From contig JAGGWC010000114.1 in assembly GCA_021157645.1 (NCBI GenBank), forward strand, positions 1-7,257: a DNA stretch of 7,257 nucleotides. Direction: 5' to 3'. This DNA is from Candidatus Cloacimonadota bacterium (GTDB taxonomy: Bacteria; Cloacimonadota; Cloacimonadia; Cloacimonadales; TCS61). Of this stretch, positions 1 through 6,785 are shown piece by piece. The translations under genes and the position numbers were made by a program. The notes under the pieces were generated by a model. That model saw only the letters and a program-made list of their open reading frames with translations. It was not told the DNA's origin and ran no database searches. The stretch's first letter is position 1. Every line of letters begins with the position of its first letter.

Positions 1-2688
1 AAAAAGAACACATATTCCGGTATTCAAACTGATTCCAGAAATATCAGGGAAGGACAAATTTTCGTTTGCATTTCCGGTTTTGTTTTTGATGGACACGATT
101 ATGCCCCCAAAGCTGTTGATCTGGGTGCAAAGTTATTAATCGTCGAGAGAGAGCTTGAAATAGATATTCCGCAGATCGTTGTATTAAATGCACGGAAGGC
201 TACTGCTTTATTGGCAACATTGTTTTTTAACGATCCTTCTAAAAAATTAAAGATAGTTGGAATAACCGGTACAAATGGGAAAACAACCATTGTCCATATT
301 CTTGAGCGTATTCTTTTGGATAACAATAAAAAAGTTGGCATTATTGGGACTCTAGGATATTCAATAAATGGAGTTTTCCATAAATCCGAAAGAACAACTC
401 CGGATATTATAAATTTAAATACGATTTTTTGTGAAATGATTGATGAAAATGTAGAATTTGTGATCATGGAAGTATCGTCACATGCTTTATCATTAGATAG
501 AACATTTGCAATACACTTTCACACTGCCGTTTTTACGAACCTCACTCAGGATCATCTTGATTTTCACATAACTTTGAATGAATATGCAAAAACAAAATTT
601 AAATTATTTGAAAACGCCGATAGAGCTTTTATCAACATTGACGATAAACACGGTGAGAGATTATACAATAAATGTTCATTTACCAAATATGGGATTTCAT
701 TCAAAGAAGGTGAAGTCAGTATTGGAGAACATGATTACAGTATTTCCGGTTCAAACTTTATATTAAACTTCAAAGGGAGTGAATTCCAGCTTAAAACAAA
801 ATTAATAGGCAAATACAATACCTTTAATACCGCTACTGCATTCTCTGTAGCACTTGAACTTTTAGGAGAATCCAGTTCGAAACAAATTATAAATTCTATA
901 AGTAATATTGATTTTATCCCCGGCAGATTACAACAAATTCCAAACAAACGTAATATTGGCATCTACATCGATTATGCTCATACACCAGATGCTTTGGAAA
1001 ATGTTCTTAAAACTCTGAATGAAATTAAGAAAGAAAAAATAATCTGCGTTTTTGGTGCAGGTGGAAACAGAGATAAAACCAAACGACCTGAAATGCTGAA
1101 AGCTGTTAAATATGCTGATAGAATAATCATTACAGATGATAATCCACGTGATGAGGATTCTGCTGTGATCATTCGCGATATAATAAAAGATGCAGAAATT
1201 CCATTCTGGATAATACACGATAGAAAAAGAGCTATACAAACTGCTGTAAATTTTGCAAAAGAGGATGACATAATTCTTATTGCTGGAAAAGGTCATGAAA
1301 AATATCAAGAGATTAAGGACGAAAAATTTGAATTTGATGATATTAAAGAAACAAAAAATGCACTTAAGCATTCATTTGATTTTAATAATTCACTTTCACT
1401 TCCAATTGATCCCTTACAGCTTGGAGTGATCTTCGAACAAGATATTATAATAAATAATCATCCATTAATTGAAAATATTTCTACCGATTCACGATCAATA
1501 AAAGAGAACTCTCTTTTCTTTGCTTTGAGAGGTGAGAATTTCGATGGCCATGATTATGTTGAAAAAGTTCTTAAAAAGAAAAACTGTTGGGCTGTTGTAA
1601 ATATGGATTATCATGACAATTCTACAAATACTATCAAGGTAAATAATACGCTGGAAGCCTATACTCTACTTGCGAAAATATATAAAAAACAATTCGACAT
1701 AACCACAATTGCCTTAACAGGCAGTTTTGGAAAAACTACGATGAAAGAATATCTTTATAATATTCTATCTGAAATTGCATTAACACACAAAACATTTGGA
1801 AATGAAAATAATCTTATTGGTGTTCCCAAAACAATTTTCCGGCTAGATCCCAGGTACAAATATTCAGTTTTAGAACTTGGAACAAATCAGTTTGGAGAAA
1901 TTGAAAAACTAACAGAAATCACAAATCCCGATATTGGTGTGATAATTTCAATAGGAGCTTCACATCTTGAGTTCTTGAAAGATGAATTGGGTGTGTTCAA
2001 AGAAAAAACAGCACTCTTCCAATATGATCTTAAAGAAAAATTCTTTCCTGCTGGTGATGATAGATTCAATAAATTTTCAGGTATTTCCTTTGGTATTTCT
2101 CCAGATTCCAATTTCAGATTTACCAGTATTCACACAGAAAATAATACTACTTTTTTTAAAGTTAATGATAATGAGTTTTCTATCCCAACTCCATTTAAAG
2201 AGTTTTTTCTAAATGCGGGAATCGCTATTACCATTGCATTACAATTGCAAATCAGTAAAAGTATAATTCAAACAGGATTAAATAAACCACTACAAATTTC
2301 TCAAAGAATGGAAATAATCAAACAAAATGGGAAAACACTGTTGGTAGATTGCTATAATGCAAATCCTAATTCTATGAAAGCTGCCATTGAATTTTGGAAT
2401 GAATATGAAGTGGAAAAACCACACTATGCAATTCTTGGGGATATGTTAGAACTTGGAAAATTGACAAAAGAACTGCATGAAAATATTTTGTTGGTGCTTG
2501 AAAAAATGAACTATAAGCAGTTGATTTCTGTTGGAAACATATCACGTGTATTCAATGCTAATGCACATTTTGAAGATGTTGATAAATTATTATCTTCTGA
2601 TTTGTTAAGCAATATCCCAGAAAATACAGTTGTTCTTATCAAAGCTTCTCATGGAATTAAATTAGAAAAAATAATAGGAAGGATTTAA
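1..2688 (+). CDS. murE-murF: MurE-MurF fusion: UDP-MurNAc-tripeptide synthetase / UDP-MurNAc-pentapeptide synthetase (5' partial)
   Basis: Two cytoplasmic ATP-dependent Mur ligases in one open frame of 895 residues, entering from before base 1; the first ~20 residues are probably missing. Residues here count from base 1. MurE half, about 1-455: TDSR 10-13, P-loop GITGTNGKTT (K94), TTPD 132-135, EVSSHA 157-162, a lysine probably carbamoylated (K199), DYAHTPDA from 324, GAGGNRDKTKR 352-362, DNPR 380-383, GKGHE 429-433. DNPR is the family signature for meso-diaminopimelate rather than L-lysine. MurF half, about 470-895: TDSR 495-498, FFALRGENFDGHD from 506, P-loop TGSFGKTT (K578), NNLIGVP 603-609, ELGTNQFGE 625-633, DCYNANPNSM 783-792, GDMLELG 813-819; it adds D-Ala-D-Ala. 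Only about 15 residues join the halves, with no stop and no convincing internal start. A TTG at 211 is not the true start, because MurE sequence continues in frame upstream of it. Stop TAA at 2686-2688, one base before mraY. Confidence 0.96.
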   Translation, partial: KKNTYSGIQTDSRNIREGQIFVCISGFVFDGHDYAPKAVDLGAKLLIVERELEIDIPQIVVLNARKATALLATLFFNDPSKKLKIVGITGTNGKTTIVHILERILLDNNKKVGIIGTLGYSINGVFHKSERTTPDIINLNTIFCEMIDENVEFVIMEVSSHALSLDRTFAIHFHTAVFTNLTQDHLDFHITLNEYAKTKFKLFENADRAFINIDDKHGERLYNKCSFTKYGISFKEGEVSIGEHDYSISGSNFILNFKGSEFQLKTKLIGKYNTFNTATAFSVALELLGESSSKQIINSISNIDFIPGRLQQIPNKRNIGIYIDYAHTPDALENVLKTLNEIKKEKIICVFGAGGNRDKTKRPEMLKAVKYADRIIITDDNPRDEDSAVIIRDIIKDAEIPFWIIHDRKRAIQTAVNFAKEDDIILIAGKGHEKYQEIKDEKFEFDDIKETKNALKHSFDFNNSLSLPIDPLQLGVIFEQDIIINNHPLIENISTDSRSIKENSLFFALRGENFDGHDYVEKVLKKKNCWAVVNMDYHDNSTNTIKVNNTLEAYTLLAKIYKKQFDITTIALTGSFGKTTMKEYLYNILSEIALTHKTFGNENNLIGVPKTIFRLDPRYKYSVLELGTNQFGEIEKLTEITNPDIGVIISIGASHLEFLKDELGVFKEKTALFQYDLKEKFFPAGDDRFNKFSGISFGISPDSNFRFTSIHTENNTTFFKVNDNEFSIPTPFKEFFLNAGIAITIALQLQISKSIIQTGLNKPLQISQRMEIIKQNGKTLLVDCYNANPNSMKAAIEFWNEYEVEKPHYAILGDMLELGKLTKELHENILLVLEKMNYKQLISVGNISRVFNANAHFEDVDKLLSSDLLSNIPENTVVLIKASHGIKLEKIIGRI
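2676..2683 (+). promoter_or_regulatory. Ribosome binding site of mraY
   Basis: The purine run AGGAAGGA lies inside the last codons of the MurF half and ends six bases before the mraY ATG at 2690. It is the strongest Shine-Dalgarno match among the junctions in the window. It supports this start and suggests that mraY is translated from the same message as the fusion gene. Confidence 0.75.
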
Positions 2689-2689
2689 A

Positions 2690-3805
2690 ATGTTTTATCA
2701 CCTTTTTGCCCCATTAGCAAATACAGAAGTATTTGGATACAACTTATTCAATGTATTTCAATATGTAACCTTTCGCTCAACCGCAGCTTTTATAACTTCA
2801 ATATTTTTCTCGATATTGTTAGGTCCCAAATTCATTAAAATATTAAAAAAACACCAAGCTGTCGAAAGTATTAATGATTACGTTCCAATCTCACATAAAG
2901 AAAAAGAAGGTACTCCCACAATGGGAGGTCTCGTTGTGATCAGCAGTATTTTGCTCTCTGTACTTTTATGGAATAACCTTGTAAATAGTTATGTGCTCAT
3001 CATGATAATAACTACTATCTGGTTAGGTGCAACTGGTTTCTTGGATGATTACCTAAAGAATTTCTTAAAAGCTAAAAAAGGTTTAATCGCAAAATATAAA
3101 TTACTTTCTCAAATAACACTGGGTTTACTTATTGCATTTGCTTTATATTACGGAGCGCAAGATTCTGATATTATCACAAAAGTAAATTTACTATTCTTCA
3201 AAGGTAGCTCAATTCAATTAAAACTCCTTTTCATTCCATTTGTTGTTTTCATGGTTACTGCAACTTCTAATGCCGTAAATCTCACAGATGGGTTAGATGG
3301 ATTAGCCGGTGGCACAGTGGCTATAGCTGCCATAGGACTTGGAATAATGGCTTATATTAAAGGTAATTATGTTTTAGCAGGATATTTAAATTTAGATTTT
3401 ATTCAGAATGCCGGAGAGCTTACTGTATTTATTGCAGCTCTTATTGGAACAATGCTCGGATTTTTATGGTATAATGTGAAACCAGCTCAAATAATACTAG
3501 GAGATACAGGATCACTATCTTTGGGTGGTATTTTAGCTGTTCTTGCCGTACTGCTAAGAGAGGAAATATTCTTCGCAATTGTAGGTGGAGTATTCGTTGT
3601 TGAAGCATTATCCACAATTATCCAACGCTATTATTTTAAATATTCAAGACGAAAAACAGGTACAGGAAAAAGAGTTTTTCTCTGTGCTCCAATACATCAT
3701 CATTACGAATTAAAAGGAGTTTCAGAAGAAAAGATCGTAATCAGATTTTGGATTATTGCTGCACTTCTTGTTGGCGTTGCTTTAGCAACTCTCAAACTCA
3801 GGTAG
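2690..3805 (+). CDS. mraY: Phospho-N-acetylmuramoyl-pentapeptide transferase MraY
   Basis: Integral membrane enzyme that transfers phospho-MurNAc-pentapeptide from UDP to undecaprenyl phosphate, giving lipid I on the cytoplasmic face of the inner membrane. At 371 residues it is close to the usual family length of about 360. It opens with the family's typical MFYHLF and FNVFQYVTFRS stretches, followed by about ten hydrophobic segments. Family motifs visible: GTPTMGG 74-80, the Mg-binding DDYLK 119-123 (D119, D120), NAVNLTDGLDGLAGG from N194, GDTGS 271-275 with the conserved Asp272, and the cytoplasmic HHHYELKG 336-343. The MurNAc-pentapeptide it uses is the product of the MurE-MurF protein encoded one base upstream, so the order of the genes follows the order of the reactions. 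The start ATG has a strong ribosome binding site. Stop TAG at 3803-3805. No motif is missing and no frame problem is seen. Confidence 0.97.
   Translation: MFYHLFAPLANTEVFGYNLFNVFQYVTFRSTAAFITSIFFSILLGPKFIKILKKHQAVESINDYVPISHKEKEGTPTMGGLVVISSILLSVLLWNNLVNSYVLIMIITTIWLGATGFLDDYLKNFLKAKKGLIAKYKLLSQITLGLLIAFALYYGAQDSDIITKVNLLFFKGSSIQLKLLFIPFVVFMVTATSNAVNLTDGLDGLAGGTVAIAAIGLGIMAYIKGNYVLAGYLNLDFIQNAGELTVFIAALIGTMLGFLWYNVKPAQIILGDTGSLSLGGILAVLAVLLREEIFFAIVGGVFVVEALSTIIQRYYFKYSRRKTGTGKRVFLCAPIHHHYELKGVSEEKIVIRFWIIAALLVGVALATLKLR
3800..3803 (+). promoter_or_regulatory. Weak ribosome binding site of murD, inside the mraY end
   Basis: AGGT overlaps the final codons and stop of mraY and ends five bases before the murD ATG at 3809. 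The match is short. With only three bases between the genes, translational coupling (ribosomes that finish mraY starting again on murD) is likely; this is an inference from spacing. Confidence 0.45.
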
Positions 3806-3808
3806 AAA

Positions 3809-5134
3809 ATGAAAGTAAAAAATAGGAAATTTGGAATTCTTGGAATGGCAAGAAGTGGAATTTCCGCAGCTACAAAAATAAATGAACTTGGTGGAATAGC
3901 TTTCATAAGTGAACATAAAGACGAAACAGAGATAATTAATTCCAAACAAATAAAACAATCTTTTCATTGCGAATTTGGAGGGCATACAGAAAAACTTCTA
4001 CAAAATGATTTACTAATATTAAGTCCGGGAATTCCAAGAAATATTCCAATATTACAACAAGCTGAGAAACAGAATATTGAAGTTATAAGTGAGATAGAAT
4101 TCAGCTTCAGGATAAAACATCATCACAGCAAAATTATTGCTATTACTGGTTCTAATGGTAAAAGTACAACTGTTAGTCTTATTCATCATATCTTGCTAAA
4201 TGCTGGTTATAATTCAATACTAGCAGGAAATATTGGAACTGCATTTTCTTCCTATCCTATAGAAAATGGAGATATTGATTTTATTGTTTTAGAACTTAGC
4301 AGTTTCCAACTTGAGCTCATTGACACATTCAAAGCTGATGTTGCAGCAGTTCTTAACATTACTCCAGATCATCTTGATCGCTATAAAAGTTTTGAAGATT
4401 ATGCTAAAACAAAATTCAATATTTTCAAAAATCAGAATTCCCACGATCTTGCTATTCTAAATCTGGATGATATGACTTCAACAAAATTTATTGATGAAGT
4501 TCATTCTAGTCTCAAATATTTTTCTTCAGACCCAAAAGCAGATATTTATTTTAAGGATGGAACAATAATTTTTGGCTCACAAAAGTTTTCTGTTAAAAAT
4601 GCATCAATAAAGGGACCACACAATATTTCAAATATTATGTGTGCGATTTTAGCTGTTTCACCTTTTAATATTGAAAAAGTTATTATTCAGAAGTCTCTGG
4701 AAACATTCTCACCTCTAGCTCACCGAATGGAATTTGTAACAGAAGTTAATGGAATAAAATTCTATAATGATTCTAAGGCTACAAATACAGATTCGGTAAA
4801 ATATGCTCTTCAGTCTTTTAACTCACCAATAAGAATTATAATGGGTGGAGCCGGGAAAGGTGAAGATTATACCATCCTAATTCCATTTTTACAGAAACGA
4901 GCTAAAAAAGTATATTTAACTGGAGATACAATTGATGAGATGAAAAAAGCATTTGAAGATTATGTTAGTATTGAATCTATCAAAGAATTTGAGGATGTTA
5001 TAAAAACAGCTTACTCAGAATCGGAAAAAGGTGATATAATTGTTCTTTCTCCTGCCTGTACAAGTTACGATAGATTCAAGAATTTTGAAGAACGTGGTAA
5101 TACTTTCAAAGAAATTGTTTTCAGGCTGAAATAA
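3809..5134 (+). CDS. murD: UDP-N-acetylmuramoyl-L-alanine--D-glutamate ligase MurD
   Basis: Cytoplasmic ATP-dependent ligase that adds D-glutamate to UDP-MurNAc-L-Ala, the step before MurE. It has 441 residues, a normal MurD length. The N-terminal Rossmann-like domain opens with FGILGMARSGISAA and has LSPGIP near residue 70. The central ATP-binding domain carries P-loop ITGSNGKSTT (K118), GNIG 140-143, ELSSFQLE, NITPDHLDRY, and YAKTKF with K202 as the lysine expected to be carbamoylated. The C-terminal domain has HRMEFV, NDSKATNTDS (DSK at 321-323), MGGAGKGEDY and the MurD-specific SPACTSYDRFKNFEERG from S414. This last motif, with the ELSSFQLE form, separates it from MurC, MurE and MurF. The ATG is three bases after the mraY stop and leads directly into the first beta strand, so it is the likely start. 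The stop TAA shares its last base with the ftsW ATG. Confidence 0.97.
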   Translation: MKVKNRKFGILGMARSGISAATKINELGGIAFISEHKDETEIINSKQIKQSFHCEFGGHTEKLLQNDLLILSPGIPRNIPILQQAEKQNIEVISEIEFSFRIKHHHSKIIAITGSNGKSTTVSLIHHILLNAGYNSILAGNIGTAFSSYPIENGDIDFIVLELSSFQLELIDTFKADVAAVLNITPDHLDRYKSFEDYAKTKFNIFKNQNSHDLAILNLDDMTSTKFIDEVHSSLKYFSSDPKADIYFKDGTIIFGSQKFSVKNASIKGPHNISNIMCAILAVSPFNIEKVIIQKSLETFSPLAHRMEFVTEVNGIKFYNDSKATNTDSVKYALQSFNSPIRIIMGGAGKGEDYTILIPFLQKRAKKVYLTGDTIDEMKKAFEDYVSIESIKEFEDVIKTAYSESEKGDIIVLSPACTSYDRFKNFEERGNTFKEIVFRLK

Positions 5135-5136
5135 TG
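5132..5136 (+). promoter_or_regulatory. TAATG stop/start overlap of murD and ftsW
   Basis: The murD stop TAA (5132-5134) and the ftsW start ATG (5134-5136) share one base. The nearest Shine-Dalgarno-like sequence is a weak AGG at 5123-5125. This arrangement is typical of coupled termination and reinitiation, so FtsW output probably follows MurD translation; that consequence is inferred. Confidence 0.7.
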
Positions 5137-6279
5137 AAAACCAAAACCTTTATTGCTCAATACGATATTTATATTCTTTTCACATATTTCATCTTGATAA
5201 CAATAGGAATTTTCATGCAATTAAATATAAGTTCTGTTCGCACTTCTATGTATTTCTTCTATCGTCAGTTCGCCTGGCTCTTTCTATCTTTCGGATCACT
5301 TTATTATGCTTTTAAAATTATCGATCTTGAAAAATTCAGAAAATTTATTTTCCCACTTTTAGTATTTGTTATTTTATTATTGATCGCTGTTCCCATATTT
5401 GGTCATGAAGTTAAAGGAGCAATTAGAAGTTTTCATATCTGGAAAATAAATATTCAACCAAGCTTACTGGCTAGAATTATTCTTACCCTCTACTTTGCTC
5501 ACATTTTAGATAAACATAAAAGAAAAATCGATGATACCAGGCCAAAAGGATTTTGGATACATTTTAAACAACTGATCATAATAACATTCATCATCTATTT
5601 ATTAATATTATTTGAACGTCATTTCAGCCCTTTAATCATTTCCGGAATCACCTTAATTTCACTTCTATTTATTGCTAAGATAAGATTATCAACAATTGCA
5701 ATAATCCTCTTGGCTTGCCTAATATTAGCTCTTTTAATAATTCAAATAGGACCTACATACCGTTCAGAGCGAATGAAGATTTATTCCAAGTATTCCTTGT
5801 TTCATAAAGCCATGAATAAAGAAAGTGAATATTCGGGAACTCAAGATTATCAAATTAAGGAAAGTTTATTATCTTTGACAGGTGGAAGATTAATAGGAAC
5901 TACACCTTCCAGAGGAACCGGAAAACATTATTTCTTACCTGAAGCAAAAACCGATTATATTTTTTCAATCATCGGTGAAGAATTTGGATTTATGGGAGCA
6001 CTCTTTGTCTTTGGATTATTTATTTTCCTGTTTTCCAGAGTAATTATCAATTCTCTACAGCAAGATGATGTATTTCTAAAACTTTTAGGTATCGGTTTGG
6101 GAATGAATATTTTTTTCAATGCCATGGTTAATATAGGAGTTTCAATGGCTGTTTTGCCGTCAACAGGCGTAACATTACCTTTTATAAGTTATGGTGGTTC
6201 TTCTTTATTAGTAAATTCATTCTCTGTGGGACTTCTCCTGAATATTAGTGCAAAAAAGCAGACCATAGAAAGTTATTAA
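5134..6279 (+). CDS. ftsW: SEDS-family septal peptidoglycan polymerase FtsW, divergent
   Basis: Polytopic inner-membrane glycosyltransferase expected to polymerise lipid II at the division septum with its partner class B PBP (FtsI). It has 381 residues, normal for the family, with about ten hydrophobic segments beginning near residue 14. Conserved SEDS features: FLPEAKTDYIFSIIGEEFGFMG, where D274 matches the proposed catalytic Asp of the HTDFIF motif; NIGVSMAVLPSTGVTLP 333-349; and FISYGGSSLL 350-359. Departures from the family: GA.RW reads GAIRSF (95-100), QPSE..K reads QPSLLAR (108-114), and the usual PDxG in the following membrane segment reads RHFS (162-165). The last resembles Bacteroidota FtsW, which has an NFS sequence there. 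The name FtsW rather than RodA rests on its position between murD and murG, the classical dcw location, since the sequence alone separates the paralogues poorly. The start is fixed by the one-base overlap with murD. Confidence 0.92.
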   Translation: MKTKTFIAQYDIYILFTYFILITIGIFMQLNISSVRTSMYFFYRQFAWLFLSFGSLYYAFKIIDLEKFRKFIFPLLVFVILLLIAVPIFGHEVKGAIRSFHIWKINIQPSLLARIILTLYFAHILDKHKRKIDDTRPKGFWIHFKQLIIITFIIYLLILFERHFSPLIISGITLISLLFIAKIRLSTIAIILLACLILALLIIQIGPTYRSERMKIYSKYSLFHKAMNKESEYSGTQDYQIKESLLSLTGGRLIGTTPSRGTGKHYFLPEAKTDYIFSIIGEEFGFMGALFVFGLFIFLFSRVIINSLQQDDVFLKLLGIGLGMNIFFNAMVNIGVSMAVLPSTGVTLPFISYGGSSLLVNSFSVGLLLNISAKKQTIESY

Positions 6280-6283
6280 GGGA
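6278..6283 (+). promoter_or_regulatory. Ribosome binding site of murG
   Basis: AAGGGA overlaps the ftsW stop and lies seven bases before the murG ATG at 6291. The spacing and match support this ATG, which is followed at once by the first beta strand and the GGTGGH loop of MurG. Confidence 0.65.
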
Positions 6284-6290
6284 AATTTAG

Positions 6291-6785
6291 ATGGAAAATA
6301 AAAAAATCATTATTGCAGCAGGCGGAACCGGAGGACACATAATTCCGGCAATATCTATTGCAGAAGAACTCAAAGAAAAAGGAGTTCAAATTCTCTTTGT
6401 CGGTAACAGGAACAGTATGGAACAAAAGCTGACAATGAAGCATAATATTGATTTTGCAGAGATAAACGTTCAAAAATTCTATCGGAAATTAACTTTTGCA
6501 CATTTCAAGTTTCCACTTAAGCTGATAAAAAGTATCATTGATTCCAAAAAATTTATCCGAAATTTCAAACCTGATGCGTTTCTGGGAACCGGAGGATTTG
6601 TTAGTGGTCCGGTAGGTTATGCTGCTCACTTGCTAAAAGTTCCCATCTTTCTTCAAGAACAAAACAGCTATCCGGGAGCAACTACGAAGATACTCAGTAA
6701 ATATGCTGTAAAAATATTTTTAGGAAATCAAGGTGCAAAAAACATTTACCCAAAGAAATTACAATTTACTCTGGAAATCCGATAA
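6291..6785 (+). CDS. murG: MurG N-terminal part: UDP-GlcNAc--lipid I GlcNAc transferase, frame interrupted
   Basis: MurG is a peripheral inner-membrane GT-B glycosyltransferase that adds GlcNAc to lipid I, giving lipid II for FtsW. This frame gives 164 residues where about 355-365 are expected. It holds the acceptor-side N-terminal domain: AAGGTGGHIIPA at 9-20 (glycine loop and H16), GTGGFVSGP from G99 (second glycine loop), and QEQNSYPG 122-129, matching the family's HEQN motif. MurG-like sequence runs to about YPKK (ending at 6758); the last eight residues before TAA 6783-6785 do not fit the family. The rest of the protein follows in the -1 frame (next murG entry), so this is the front of one gene and not a short protein in its own right. 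The cause may be a one-base deletion error in the sequence, a true inactivating mutation, or a programmed frameshift. Loss of MurG is normally lethal in walled bacteria, so I favour a sequence error. Confidence 0.93.
   Translation: MENKKIIIAAGGTGGHIIPAISIAEELKEKGVQILFVGNRNSMEQKLTMKHNIDFAEINVQKFYRKLTFAHFKFPLKLIKSIIDSKKFIRNFKPDAFLGTGGFVSGPVGYAAHLLKVPIFLQEQNSYPGATTKILSKYAVKIFLGNQGAKNIYPKKLQFTLEIR
6737..6743 (+). other. Slippery heptamer A-AAA-AAC in murG, candidate site of the frame change
   Basis: Six A's and a C fall in the phase X-XXY-YYZ relative to the murG start (codons GCA AAA AAC), the form of a -1 ribosomal slippage site. A -1 shift is what is needed to reach the MurG C-terminal frame. 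Frame 2 is blocked upstream by TAA at 6698-6700, and frame 0 stops at 6783-6785, so the join must lie between about 6701 and 6782. Shifting here gives ..LPKEITIYSGNP, the family's usual spacing before GNP. An AGGA at 6722-6725, 11 bases upstream, could act as a stimulating Shine-Dalgarno-like element. A homopolymer run is equally a common place for a missing base in reads, so a seventh A may simply have been lost. An alternative place for the indel is the AAATT at 6756-6760. Confidence 0.5.

Noticed and set aside
211..213. TTG as the start of the first gene
   Set aside because: In-frame sequence from base 1 to 210 is clear MurE N-terminal domain (TDSR, then FVCISGFVFDGHDY), so the gene begins before the window.
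99..467. Open frame of 122 codons on the minus strand
   Set aside because: It lies wholly antisense to strongly conserved MurE sequence, has no recognisable domain and no ribosome binding site that I can see. It is a shadow of the AT-rich coding strand.
553..612. Near-repeat between murE (gatcatcttgat and the YAKTKF codons) and murD at 4367-4420
   Set aside because: The similarity is confined to conserved Mur ligase motifs (DHLD and the carbamoylated lysine region). Common ancestry explains it; the surrounding DNA differs, so I see no sign of recent gene conversion.
928..1371. Open frames on the minus strand (147 codons, and another of 97 codons at 978-1271)
   Set aside because: Both are antisense to the MurE C-terminal domain, where the plus-strand motifs are intact. 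Their Phe-, Ile- and Ser-rich composition is what reverse reading of Lys/Glu/Asp-rich AT-rich genes produces.
6276..6473. Minus-strand open frame over the ftsW-murG junction
   Set aside because: It is antisense to the murG start with its GGTGGH motif and to the ribosome binding site, and shows no protein family features.
6756..6767. AAATT-AC-AATTT inverted repeat in murG as a hairpin that might stimulate frameshifting
   Set aside because: The loop would be two bases and the stem all A-T, so it would not form a stable hairpin; it also starts too far from any strong pairing partner downstream.
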